Source: Apophysomyces variabilis (taxonomy: Eukaryota; Mucoromycota; Mucoromycetes; Mucorales; Mucoraceae). Taken from it: a DNA stretch of 64,000 bases. The notes beneath the pieces are model-generated. The model saw only the letters and a list, made by a program, of their open reading frames with translations, was not told where the DNA came from and did not search any database. The stretch lies in NCBI GenBank assembly GCA_002749535.1, contig MZZL01000138.1, forward strand, positions 372,001 through 436,000. Reading direction: 5' to 3'. Both the position numbers and the translations under genes were made by a program. Positions 12,388 to 23,632 of this stretch are shown piece after piece (the stretch's first letter is position 1; each line of letters opens with the position of its first letter).

Positions 12388-13214
12388 GAGAAAAAGAATA
12401 AAGTATACTTTGAGAAGAAAGAGATAAGAATAAAAATGCGGGTCTCTTCGGTAGCAGACCTTTTGAGGAGCGGAGGACGAACGAACTCAAAAACCCAATC
12501 ATTGTGTGACTGGCTTTGAAATCTCAAGCATCAGCATTTTTAGCAGTGGGATTCGCGCCGCATGAAGGCTATTTTTGCGTTACCTAGATTTTCTTTGTTA
12601 CCTGCCACTTATCTCTTACTGCGGAAGATGCGTTGTCTTCAGTCAATTGTTTTGTTAAAAAATGTTATATATGCCGTGATTTACCTATGGTTATCATCGT
12701 ATTTCATAGCATATGTTGTATGTGATTAAACTACATAGATGAGCATGATCGTGGTATTAATCAGCAGTGTGTCATAAAATTCTATATTGCAAAGATGCAA
12801 TATGTCTCAGTGAAAACAATGAGAATCTGAGTCTTTCTTGTTTGCGTGCCCAACTTTTATCTGTTGATAATGTCGCTTTTCTGTTTTGTCGAACTCTTCT
12901 CTCTCTATGGTCTGGGTAATGAAAAGGTCAGAGCCAAGTAAAACAGGTTAGATTTTTTTTAAATTGTGGTTTGGATGCATGTACCTTTTCCTAAATATTG
13001 GGGTTCTATGGTTTTTGCATCCGTAATCTACCTAAGATGCTATAGAACGTGTTTGTCTGCAATGTTCCCCAAATATGGACGTAATCACTGAGTAGCGGGA
13101 AATTCGTAGCTTAAAAAAAGCATGCTTCATCAATCGTCTGTTTAATTATTGCGTAAAAATTTCAGGACAGAACTTTTTCGTCTCACACACCCTACACGCC
13201 CTCTTTTTCTCGTC
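12388..13214. other. divergent intergenic region SNF4 / unknown membrane protein
   Basis: About 830 bp with no supported gene; presumably promoters for both diverging genes. Confidence 0.5.
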
Positions 13215-13898
13215 ATGAATCATCAAAAACAGCCTGAATGGACGTACCAACTAACAGAGAATCTGATACGACCCGCCGAAAGACAACGACAGAACCCTTC
13301 TATTTTGGTTTCTTCCTTACCCTCAAACGCTACCGTCTTTCGCCATCCCAACTCTTCCGATGCCGACGCATCATTCGGTCAATACATTGACAGTCAGTTT
13401 CACGAACAAGGTTCTGTACTGAAAAGTCGACTTGCGGCTGAAGACAATCAGGGACATTTACAAGTCCCTCAGGAAAAAGAATCGAATAATAGCAGCCATC
13501 CTCAGAAAGCGGTACCTGAGGAACCGTTACCTACACAACCCCCAGCGGTCGATTCCTTCTGGAAAACACTTGCACATGATCTCCAACAACATCGACCAAA
13601 ACAATATAATATGGATTATCATCCTTCAGGCCATGTGGACGAAAAGCTACCGTGGTGGGTAGCTCCGAATGATGACAATGAGGATGGGTTCTATTCAGTG
13701 GGTGCGCTTCTTTTCCTTTTTGGTTTTATCTGCCCACCTTTATGGTGGCTGGGTTCTTTCTGGCCCAGGAAGGCGCGTGAACAAGGTGGAAAGATGGCAG
13801 AAAGATGGCAAAAACTGAATCGATACATGTCCGTTGGATTCAGTATCATTCTAATCGTTGCCATTATTGTTGCCGCTGCTATGTTAAGTAGAAAGTAA
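13215..13898 (+). CDS. hypothetical protein with two C-terminal transmembrane helices
   Basis: Not recognised. A single exon of 227 residues. The frame is open further upstream but the ATG at 13215 (MNHQKQPEWTYQL) is the first ATG and fits a normal leader. Residues 1 to about 150 are polar and Gln/Pro/Ser-rich, likely cytoplasmic and disordered. Then come PWWVAPNDD, a first helix (GALLFLFGFICPPLWWLGSF) ending in WPRKAREQ, a polar loop with a small duplication (KMAERWQKL, from an 11-bp DNA repeat) and a second helix (VGFSIILIVAIIVAAAML) with a short basic tail. The aromatic PPLWWLGSFWPR motif is likely the family signature; similar tails occur in uncharacterised fungal proteins, but I cannot name the family. 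Confidence 0.75.
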   Translation: MNHQKQPEWTYQLTENLIRPAERQRQNPSILVSSLPSNATVFRHPNSSDADASFGQYIDSQFHEQGSVLKSRLAAEDNQGHLQVPQEKESNNSSHPQKAVPEEPLPTQPPAVDSFWKTLAHDLQQHRPKQYNMDYHPSGHVDEKLPWWVAPNDDNEDGFYSVGALLFLFGFICPPLWWLGSFWPRKAREQGGKMAERWQKLNRYMSVGFSIILIVAIIVAAAMLSRK

Positions 13899-14928
13899 AA
13901 AAAGCAGAAATCATCATGCGCTGGTTCGTTTGTTTCTTTCTCTTTTCTTTTTCTTCATTTCATGCATTTCATGTATTATGTATTTTTTTACCCTCACAAA
14001 TAATACCATTACTCCTTCTATCCTTGCTGCCAGACAAAATAAAATAAACTAAACCATTTTTTTATATGCAAGAAAATGCTTGCAAAGATGAACTACGTCT
14101 GGTACGAAATGGTCGATCTATTCTATTATTACGTACCGTGATAGATATAAAACTGTGGTCAATAACTTGACGAAACAGGTAACTCCCCGGACCACTTTGC
14201 GTTGTTCTCGGATAGACACATCCTGAAGCTTCCATTGGCTATGAAGAGAGCCAAATCAAAGTAGAAAAGGGAGTTAAATAGCTTGATTTATACACGTTCA
14301 TTTTGAAGGTATCCGCACAATTAACCTGCATGGGGACCGCATGAATTTGGTTTCTTTTCTTCAAGAAGAACTTAATGTTTTTGTAGGCAATGCGTAAAAA
14401 AAGCATAGAAGTTGACGGCTGCATGAAACAATGAGAATCACAGGATCTCCTTGCTATTGTTTACTAATGACTGGATAGGGTAATGCAGAGCGTAACACAA
14501 TGAAGTAATTTTGGGCTTTGTTTGCATTACGCAATCAGAAGGGCACTCGCCTTCTCTTGCTTCCTTTTCTATAGCTGCGCACAACCGTTGCATTGCTCAG
14601 AAAACATTGAGTGTATTTATCCAAGGATATGAGTCGACATGTATGAGATCGATTCGAGTTAGGAAAGACTCGTTGTTACTCGTGTTCCATTTCCCTTTCA
14701 AGGCCTGTGAGTGACCGAGCTGTAATTACTCAATCTTTCGATATCTCCTTCGAACTAAAAAGTAATATGCAATCTTGGTATATAACAAACGGATTGGATG
14801 AGCAATTGCATATTTACTAGATGGTATATCATACTCTTTGTATAGTTAACAATAAAGACAAAGGGTGTGGCCAATACAGTGAGATAACTGATTAGAGGGA
14901 CAAGCATTTCCTAAAGCTATTTCCAAAA
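13899..14928. other. convergent intergenic region
   Basis: About 1 kb between two 3' ends. T-rich runs at 13930-14000 may serve as the 3' UTR and poly(A) region of the upstream gene. Short frames at 14239-14424 (-) and 14511-14714 (+) show no features. Confidence 0.5.
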
Positions 14929-17076
14929 CTAGATCCCATCAGGTTTTACTGGTTGCAAAGTGTGGAAAGGGATTTGGCCGTCAGGCTTGCTAGATTCAAG
15001 GTCCTCAATGACGTTTCCTGCGTTCGCTGGATCGGTCGGAGTCATGATGAGGGTGGTGGAGGGCGTATGGTTTCGGCCGCCCTGTCTCAGGTGATAGTCG
15101 TTGTAAGGCGGAGCTGGGTTTTCGAAGAAAGGGACGTTCTCTATGCGCACTTTGTTCTCTGTCTCGCTATAGTAATGGCTGCCCTCAAGGTTGCTATGGA
15201 GGACAGAAGGTGCTTCTGGACTTGCCGGATCGTTATGGGTTCTTTGGTAAGATGGCTCCTCTTTGTTATCGTTCAAGTCAGACGATGCAGTGGTCGTCAG
15301 AGCTTGATGTTTTTGCTGCCGTTTTCTTCGGATTAGGAAAAACACGATAAGCCCTGCAATGGCGCCGCCCTAATTGAATATTGAAGGGTCAGACAGGAAT
15401 GCCATTCCAGGAAAAGAAAACTTACACCGACAACTACGCCAACAACAACGCCCACAATGAGCCCAACATTGTTGCTGCTATCGTCAGATGGCACTTGAGT
15501 AATTTGATCATATAAGCCATCTGCGCGGTATAGACTCGTCCATTTCCAGTGTACAACATCCATCACGTGGAAATCGTTTCTTTCTTGACCACGACTATCC
15601 ATACCAAAAAGAATAAGCATCGAGTTGTTGTGTAAGATGGCTATATCCGAAAACAGATCAATAAGTTTCTTTCACCTTGCCTTGTCCTGTTCTTTGTGTG
15701 AACCTACCTGAATGTCCAAAACGAGGGCCAGCCCCTTCCAAAGGACCCAGGTCTGTGATTTGGGTCCAGATAAAATTGGTAGTGTTCAAAGTATAGAAAT
15801 AATCATCCGCTGTCGCTCGAGGATCATCAGGATCGCCTATATCCGATAAGCCACGTTTAGTGAATCTAACCTAGCTATGAAAAAGCATCTCGTCTTACTT
15901 GGAGCAGCACCACCATAGATCGCAATTAAGTCAGAATTTGGCACTAGCAGACAACAATCATTAATCTATGTCTTTCGCACGATTTCCTATTTGCTTACAT
16001 TGGACGGCTGTATGGTATTGTCTTGGAGTTGGCAACTTGTCTCCGTTGGCTGTGTTTAGTGTCCATGCAACTTTTACCGTGTCGAAAGTCAATATGTCGC
16101 TCATGCGTGCCGGATTCAATGTGTAAGGGTTCGGAAATGCCGGGGCGGTTTGATTGATGGAGCTATCCATAAAGGCATTGTATCCTCCGATATAATAGAT
16201 GATGTTGTTGTCACTCGACATCGTAGCTGTGCTTCCGATACGTCGCACATTTTGTGGGAGGTAAGTGACACGACTGACTCCCTGCCACATGAACTAAAAA
16301 CAAGTTTCGTTTTCCGGGTTCACTTTGTCTCCGCTTGTTTTTTTTGTATATCTTACCGAAGCATCGATGATCGAGAACGCATCCCAATAACCAATACCAT
16401 TAGGGTATCCCGTAGCTTTCTCACTGTAATAAAAATTAAATTCATTCTTTACAAAATATGGAAAAGGAAGAATAAGACCTACCTCACGCCACCCCATACC
16501 CAGATACGGTCACTAGCATCTAACGCAGCCAGTGCTCCACGTCTAGAAAAAAGGAGTTCGAAGGTTAATTTCAAACGATCTCGGTGTGAAGGTAGTTACA
16601 CTTGGTATGTTTTTGTATCGACCGTTGTCCAGGTATCTGTATCTGCGTGGTATACTGTGGTTTTGTTGACTAGAGGTCTGGTATTATTTTGTCCGAGACC
16701 ACCATAAATCAGATAACCTGTGACGCGACGAAGAGGTACTATTGGGAACAAGCAATTCTTTTCCAGCTGAAAATTTTGGCTTGGAAGAGCAGTCCATTGA
16801 GTATAAGATGTCGTAACATTAAAATCCTTAGAAATATCGAGGGAATAATGGTCGTTCAAAGATTGTAGTGTAGTGCCTCCAATCGAACTACGGCCTCCAT
16901 AGCAATAGATCTTTTGGCCAACAAGAGCACAGCCTGTGACAGAAGAGAAGGATAAATTTCATAAAGTTCCTAGTAAAACGGTAGCTTTGTGTGAGCATAC
17001 CTCCGTTGAATCTCGTTCCTGGTGTAACAGCAACAACACAGGTAGCTGCTGATAGCAACAGCAGACTAAATTTCAT
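14929..17076 (-). CDS. kelch-repeat type-I membrane protein
   Basis: Secretory-pathway protein with an extracellular kelch propeller. The ATG at 17076 begins a signal peptide (FSLLLLSAATCVVAV). Kelch-type blades are visible in several exons: GYLIYGGLGQNNTRPL with YHADTDTWTTV, IIYYIGGYNAFMDSS with LTFDTVKVAWTLNTANG and PTPRQYHTAV, and a later one with VVHWKWTSLYRA. A membrane helix follows (NVGLIVGVVVGVVVG spliced to GGAIAGLIVFFLIRRKR) and a cytoplasmic tail of about 135 residues, polar, Pro/Asn-rich, ending QPVKPDGI. At least six short introns are needed; one interrupts the membrane helix. The ligand or role is unknown; kelch propellers often mediate binding, and such proteins recur in Mucoromycota. 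Not an enzyme by anything seen here. Confidence 0.85.
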
Positions 17077-17199
17077 ATCAATGCTGGAGAGAGAAAGATT
17101 ATTTGGGAATATAAAGAGGAGAAAAAGGAAGCGGAGAGTGACCGGCTGAGCTGCGTAGAAATATAACCTGGCTTAACCTATATTGTTACACTTGGGCTT

Positions 17200-20045
17200 G
17201 CTATTTTTTAAATGAATCTTTGCGCGACTCTACGCAACATGGTTGTGCAACCGGTGAGAGTAATGGCTAGGGCTGCATTGGCATTACTGCTCTTTGGTCG
17301 TAAACGCCTGTCGAACTGATGGGCACTCTGAATTCACGCATGACAAAGCTCCGTTGACATTGAAGCTTTTGTTTTTGTTGATCAATGGTTCTGGTGGCCT
17401 TCGGAATGTTGGATGAGCTCATAGCAAAACGTGCAAGTTTTTCATGTACGAAACTCGTTATGCACTGGAAATACTATCGATGCTCTTCGCGCATCCGCTT
17501 GCCCCACATGCATTTCCCTTCAGCGGACTAGCTATGTCGGTAACACCTCCCCCAATGCACATCACAAAGGATGCGCTATCGCCTTTTGCGGTATCGTGAA
17601 CGAACTTTCTTTAGCAGCTAGCAAGTCGTATGCTCTTTTGGTTGCTAAATGCTGGGTGAGTGCTCGCTTAAGAGAGCATTTTGGATGGTGAAAATCACGG
17701 ACTGGTTCGCCAGCAAGCCGTCCGAACCTATTGCAACAATAAGCTACTCTGATGGCAAAGTATTCATCTGCCTTGTATTTCTTCTGGTCCTGAAAATATA
17801 TGCATGGACTGTTTGGAAAGTATTTTTCTCGCAGAGACAATTGTAGCTTCTGCAGCTGTGATTATACAGGTGAGCGATTCTGTCTAGCCTTTGTCAGGTC
17901 AGAATATGCATCCATTCTCGTTCTTCTGTGTCTAGTTCTCTTGTACATATTTTTCGCATCGAGAACAGATTTGTTAAACTGTTTGAAATTTCCTGTGTTG
18001 CAGAGACTTTTGATTCCAAGTTTCTGATCGTTGTTTCAACAGACTCGAGGTTCGCCTTATTTGCAGCGATGGAGCGTGTCTCTTGACATAGCTCGTTGGC
18101 TATCACCGTTATTAACCCGTCGTTCTGCGTTTCCTTTCGCACTGAGAAACGACTGCATGACGACTCGATTCGATAAGAGCCCCATCTAGAATGGCGACAT
18201 TTCTATCCTTGATACTAATTGATTTCCGAACCTCAATCCCTGTTCCTTGCAGTATGTTCCAACATGTGCAAATCGAAAAAGGATCCCGGAACTTCGTGAG
18301 GATATTTACGAGTCTTCTGATACGGAAGTTATTGGGCGCGAAGGCGAACATTGCAGTTGTAATGCATCTATGTGATTAACAAACGTCTCGTAAACGCTCG
18401 TTTCATACCGGTTCATCAAGTGGAGCGTAGTGGAACTGACAAAGGATACATCATTCTATTAAAGATATCGTAACCAGCGACATGCAATATGGAGCTGACA
18501 AGGAAAAAGAATGGAATTTGTAGGAAAGGTGGAACTTGTCGTTGCCACCAGTTTTCTTTTCTCGACTCTAATGGTCTATGTAGTAGTTTCTTCGGCGTCT
18601 TTTTTAAACTTTCGATTTGACTCGGTGAGGTTTTTTTAACCATCATCGCCACTATCGACTGCTATGTTCTTCTTCGTCTGTTGCTTGATCTTCACTATCG
18701 CTCTCCCTATTACAATTGACATTATCCAGAAAACTCGCAAGTTCTTCAGTGCTGAACCAACTTTCTCAAGCCCACAAAGGTTGTATCACTCTGCACAGTA
18801 TGATGTTCCAGCTGCTGTTACGTAATACCACTTTTTGATAGTAGTATGCGGTCTACATCCCTTTTCAAACCGTACCCTGAAGACTGACCCAGCTCGTTCG
18901 TCTGCTTTGCTGAAAGTCAATTAGACAGGTGATATAGAGATCTAACTTCTGTCTTCTGTAATTAGTTATTGACAAGTCCTTCGCTAGTCTCGCCACACCT
19001 GTTTCTGTCTTTTATTCCGCGTCTTGGCGGATAGATCTCCTTTCTATCGGGATTCTTCTTTTCTTTGATTCCTTTTCTCTGACGCATGTTTTGTGATCAT
19101 TTGTGTATTTTCCTTCTTGTTGATAGGCAAGATGTAAGCCGACTATGATTCATAGAACATATTCCAAGAGCTTTAACAAATCTACTTCACTGTAAATATT
19201 GCCAAGATTTGCAGCATACGTGCGGGTCTCAGTAGCAATAAAATTTGTCAGATCTGAAGAGGATTTTAACAAGTCTAGATGTGGGGAGATTGACGCACAG
19301 CCCATCCCACAAAGAACGTACACTCAACCTTTGCTTTCTTTTCGAGTTTGCGAAGATGGTCTTGCAGATCGTGTTCAGGCGGTGACACCAATATGCAGTC
19401 TTGATGGTCCAAAACGTCCTTATCCCAGAAGTGAAAGTTTTTCGGTAACAAATCAGCAATGCGGAACTTGTTCAACTTATTTGCCGCAGAAGATCGCTGT
19501 GCATAGGCTTGGTCATCGTCTGCAACGTCAGCAATGGTATCACTTAAATCCACAGTAGCTCTATGGACTATACCCGTGACAATTTTCTTCTCGTTCTCAC
19601 TGAGGTCTGAACGGAATGTCCTTTGTAAGGATAGTTAGCATGTGCGTATTTTCTTCTTTTCTGCGCTCGCTGCATTCATTCTCTTAGTCACTTGCCTCGT
19701 CAGTCTCCACGTCAGTCTCCACATCACCTTTAACGCCCGCTCTTTGATCACGCACCGTTTTACTTTTGGTCTCTTGTTCTTCCTCTTTATCCGCGACGCC
19801 TTGTGTAACATATCCATACATATGTCAAAGCGAGCGGGTTGCAACACATGCCATTCCTCAATGGCGTTGAAATTCCTTCCTAAAGTTTTCTGGAACGTTT
19901 TAGGATGCATGCAATTTTCCATAATGGTTGTGCGCCCTGTGTACACTCCTCTGAGGGGTCTCTTATCGTTGGTAATGTAGTGCCGGTTTTGTTTTCTGTT
20001 CGTACCCGATGTAGTTTGGCTTTCGGTATCTTTTGCTTTGTACAC
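17200..20045 (-). pseudogene. decayed mobile element with a TnpB/Fanzor-like C-terminal zinc ribbon
   Basis: Minus-strand remnants in three frames, with many stops. The 3' part reads NEFRT-stop-KTCTFCYEL (17459-17415), then after a frameshift CVNSEC (about 17340-17323), then after a second shift NANAALAITL (17285 downward). This follows the order DE(F/Y)xTSxxCxxC ... CxxxxC ... NRDxNAAxNI of TnpB, IS605 OrfB and eukaryotic Fanzor proteins, with the RuvC Asp (RD) already lost. Just upstream is a Gly-rich GGG...KGN stretch like their IGDG...KG segment. More upstream open pieces (17562-17840, 19275-19553, 19635-20045) may be earlier parts of the same protein, but I could not match them to domains. 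There is no intact frame, so it is inactive. The boundaries are guesses. Confidence 0.42.
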
Positions 20046-20940
20046 TCAACTTTGTACTTTGCAACGTAGGACGTCAGAACATGGATTGATATGGTTAACT
20101 AAGTTCGCAGTGCTTTTGAAATCTCCAAAGCTGGAAAGCGGCTTTCCGGAATATATAAATTGATATCGTGAAAGATAGCTACAGGAGTTGGATCGTGCCC
20201 AACCTTCGTTCTCGCCGTGCGGCAACAGTATTTCAAGTATTATGCCTTGTTAACGAGTATGGACTGCTACTGACAAGCAAACCAAAATTTTTTTTATCAC
20301 AGGTTCAAAGCGATACGATCGTTCTCGTCCGCAAGAGGTATGCTACAGGTGCCCTTGCAGGCTCGTTCTGCTGCTAACAACGTATCTTCTGCTTTCAAAA
20401 GTCCATCCTCAGAATACTAGATTTTGTCTACAAGCAATTTCCTGTTCAGCATGCTATCGTGCCAAGCAATGGCAAAAAAAAAATTCAAGCTGTTTCCACT
20501 CCCACGTATCGGGAAAATTAACGTTAATTTCCATGTATCAATAGAACAACTGCAAGAACTGATTTATCTGAATCAGTAATTAATATCGTCGGTATATTAG
20601 AGCATGTTCTGTTCATAATTTAAAATGAGAAAAGAGAATCAAGGGGAATGGCGGAACAGGATCACTAGGCCTATCACCTTCGTCCGCTTGTATTTGATCT
20701 ATGGCTTCCGTTTAGAGAGATAAAAATCAATTCTTGTCTGGAGCCAAAAAAAATTGCAAACCGCTATGTAGATAGGTAGGTTGATGATTACCTCATATTC
20801 AATTTAGTTCAGCCAATCCAAAAGCCTGACACCTTTTCTTTCTGCTATCGCATAAGTCATACTATCAAGAATACTAGCGTTTCTGTTGATACTCAATCTC
20901 CCTTCGATGTATCAGTTTCCTGAGTCCACTGATTGACCTC
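20046..20940. other. unassigned stretch between two relic-like segments
   Basis: About 900 bp with a 69-codon plus-strand frame (20168-20377) of no recognisable type. It may belong to the decayed element to the left; nothing definite. Confidence 0.4.
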
Positions 20941-20943
20941 TCT

Positions 20944-21258
20944 TTAGCTGTACGTTGCTGGTACCATACGGAAAAAGAATTTACGGAGAGCATAAGCCCA
21001 CGAGTTGTTTTCCATAACCTGAGCACTGGCGGTTTGAACGATGGCATAGATGTGGAGAGGTTTTGGCGAGTTCCGTGTTTTTACAGTTATGGGCAAATAT
21101 GCCATATTAAAGGGTGAACGACCGTCAACAAGGATCAAGCTAAGTACGATTAGAGAAGTGTCAACAAAATGAATCAGAGAAGTCTTTCTGTTAGATTGTT
21201 CGTCCGTGCGATACTCTATGTCCATCAATGTACGCCTGCGTACCACAGAATGGGACAT
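20944..21258 (-). CDS. hypothetical open frame, possibly a relic
   Basis: A 104-codon frame (MSHSVVRRRTLMDIEYRTDE ... ALRKFFFRMVPATYS) whose reading frame remains open upstream on the minus strand to about 21330 (EDVYTYTYEEYNLSDVNI), so it may be the 3' exon of something longer. The amino-acid composition is protein-like, but no family is recognised and no upstream start with good context is seen. It could be a further piece of the neighbouring decayed element or a small host gene. Confidence 0.3.
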   Translation of the reverse strand: MSHSVVRRRTLMDIEYRTDEQSNRKTSLIHFVDTSLIVLSLILVDGRSPFNMAYLPITVKTRNSPKPLHIYAIVQTASAQVMENNSWAYALRKFFFRMVPATYS

Positions 21259-21556
21259 TTCGCATACCTTCTCCTGATTGATGTTAACGTCAGAAAGATT
21301 ATACTCCTCATATGTATACGTATATACGTCTTCCGTGCGGTAACTGTCGTCATGTCAACTTGTCACTTCTCATACGAAGAAAAGGAGGAGCGTAATCTGG
21401 AAAGAGATGCAAAACTCAAAAACCTGATAGTTCGGCCCCTAAGAAAGTCAACACGGTTTGCGCTTATCACGGATCCAGAAGATGGGTGAAAACCAGGAAA
21501 CTTTTATGTAGTGTGTAAAATGCAAAAAAAAAAAAAAAAAATAAAATGTGGAAATT

Positions 21557-22320
21557 GGGGGGGGGGTATTTACATATGGAAGTAACAAAGAAAACCAGCA
21601 AATGATGGAAATAGACTAAACAGGGATGGTTTAAGTTCACAAATGGTGGAATGACACTAGACGGTTTAAATGCTCTGCCTTGACTGAAGATTTGCGTTCT
21701 TTGGATGGGATGGACTTTGCGAACTGTTTCAATGAGATCGTCATGCTGGACATGGGGGGTTTATCTTGGTGATCTTCGTTTGGATCGTCCTCAATATGGC
21801 TTGAGAGACTGTTACAGCTTTTGGTTGTTCGTAGATGGCGTTCACGAAGATAAAGTGGATCGATATCAGACTGTAAGAAAGCCATGGTGAAATGAGTAAA
21901 AAGAAAGAAAGCAACAAGAAGTTGAACTTGATTCCAGAGTGTCTGAGCTGAAATGATTTACTTTTATAGTTTTCATTTTGTGCTCGGAACAAGCCAGGCT
22001 CGAATAGACCAGCCCACGTTCCAGGCCCAAAAATAGCATGTCATATACCCCCGATTCGGCTAGTTTCAGCCCGTCCAACAAAATCATTTTGAATAAGCTG
22101 AGGCCGATCATTTGACTGCATACACTCTCTAGCACTTTCGAAAGTCAGCTGCAGAAGTGGACGATGTCACTGAAAACAGAGAGAAAGAGAGTAAAGAGAA
22201 AAAGCATTCGATTTCAATCAACCTTCCCTCTCTCGCTTTCATTGGATATTAATGGCTCACCCTTAAGGTTGGGTTAATATCTCATTGACATCATGAACCC
22301 TTCACTATGGGCCCCAAAAC
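21557..22320. repeat. copy 1 of a 764-bp direct duplication flanking the N gap
   Basis: Starts with a run of ten G and ends at ...GGGCCCCAAAAC directly before the Ns. By eye it is identical to 22565-23328 at a constant offset of 1008. Preceded by an 18-A-type run (about 21522-21540). Best read as the end of the left contig overlapping the start of the right contig. Confidence 0.95.
21637..21885 (-). CDS. hypothetical protein, 3' exon (copy 1)
   Basis: An 82-codon frame (MAFLQSDIDPLYLRERHLRT ... LVSFHHL). Read without the first codons it may be a last exon: a splice acceptor (CTTACAG) precedes SDIDPLYLRERH, and two upstream donors are in phase with it, one after KMKTIK and one after KLAESG. 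Upstream coding-like segments extend to about 22140, but the start is not resolved because the copy ends at the gap. No domain recognised: acidic/basic polar protein with SSHIEDDPNEDHQDKPP. Since the duplication is probably an assembly artefact, this and the copy at 22645-22893 are likely one gene. Confidence 0.4.
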   Translation of the reverse strand: MAFLQSDIDPLYLRERHLRTTKSCNSLSSHIEDDPNEDHQDKPPMSSMTISLKQFAKSIPSKERKSSVKAEHLNRLVSFHHL

Positions 22321-22564
22321 NNNNNNNNNNNNNNNNNNNNNNNNNNNNNNNNNNNNNNNNNNNNNNNNNNNNNNNNNNNNNNNNNNNNNNNNNNNNNNNN
22401 NNNNNNNNNNNNNNNNNNNNNNNNNNNNNNNNNNNNNNNNNNNNNNNNNNNNNNNNNNNNNNNNNNNNNNNNNNNNNNNNNNNNNNNNNNNNNNNNNNNN
22501 NNNNNNNNNNNNNNNNNNNNNNNNNNNNNNNNNNNNNNNNNNNNNNNNNNNNNNNNNNNNNNNN
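22321..22564. other. assembly gap (244 N)
   Basis: Unsequenced run of N between two identical flanks. The flanks suggest the true gap is negative, meaning the contigs overlap and nothing is missing. Confidence 0.98.
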
Positions 22565-23328
22565 GGGGGGGGGGTATTTACATATGGAAGTAACAAAGAA
22601 AACCAGCAAATGATGGAAATAGACTAAACAGGGATGGTTTAAGTTCACAAATGGTGGAATGACACTAGACGGTTTAAATGCTCTGCCTTGACTGAAGATT
22701 TGCGTTCTTTGGATGGGATGGACTTTGCGAACTGTTTCAATGAGATCGTCATGCTGGACATGGGGGGTTTATCTTGGTGATCTTCGTTTGGATCGTCCTC
22801 AATATGGCTTGAGAGACTGTTACAGCTTTTGGTTGTTCGTAGATGGCGTTCACGAAGATAAAGTGGATCGATATCAGACTGTAAGAAAGCCATGGTGAAA
22901 TGAGTAAAAAGAAAGAAAGCAACAAGAAGTTGAACTTGATTCCAGAGTGTCTGAGCTGAAATGATTTACTTTTATAGTTTTCATTTTGTGCTCGGAACAA
23001 GCCAGGCTCGAATAGACCAGCCCACGTTCCAGGCCCAAAAATAGCATGTCATATACCCCCGATTCGGCTAGTTTCAGCCCGTCCAACAAAATCATTTTGA
23101 ATAAGCTGAGGCCGATCATTTGACTGCATACACTCTCTAGCACTTTCGAAAGTCAGCTGCAGAAGTGGACGATGTCACTGAAAACAGAGAGAAAGAGAGT
23201 AAAGAGAAAAAGCATTCGATTTCAATCAACCTTCCCTCTCTCGCTTTCATTGGATATTAATGGCTCACCCTTAAGGTTGGGTTAATATCTCATTGACATC
23301 ATGAACCCTTCACTATGGGCCCCAAAAC
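22565..23328. repeat. copy 2 of the 764-bp direct duplication
   Basis: Begins with ten G immediately after the Ns and matches 21557-22320 base for base as far as I can read; the sequence continues beyond CAAAAC into unique DNA leading to the NIC96 3' end. Confidence 0.95.
22645..22893 (-). CDS. hypothetical protein, 3' exon (copy 2)
   Basis: Same frame as at 21637-21885. In this copy the upstream sequence is continuous to NIC96, so if the gene starts within the 300 bp before the NIC96 stop it would have to be small (under about 250 residues). No domain recognised. Confidence 0.4.
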   Translation of the reverse strand: MAFLQSDIDPLYLRERHLRTTKSCNSLSSHIEDDPNEDHQDKPPMSSMTISLKQFAKSIPSKERKSSVKAEHLNRLVSFHHL

Positions 23329-23632
23329 AAAAACAGAAGGTTCGTGGGAATAGGTCAGGGTACAGGTTGTGGTGCAGTATGTTTTTCTTTTTGATGAAAT
23401 GACATATAGATATGCAGCAATTTTCCCCTTTCTTTCTTGGTTCCAAACACGGGATGAAAAATCGATAAAAACAATGAGGCAGTCAGAACAGTTTCTGACT
23501 CTGAAAAATTGTTGCATTCAAACCTCCTTTTCTGCAATAAAACATAGTTTGACTCCTGTAGGACATGTAAAACGTAACTCTTTTTTATTCGGCTTGCGGA
23601 AAAGAAGAACACGGTTATTCTCCTCTTCCATT

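Noticed and set aside
21637..22893. True tandem gene duplication of the hypothetical 82-codon frame
   Set aside because: Copy edges coincide exactly with contig ends at the N gap and show no divergence; assembly overlap explains it better.
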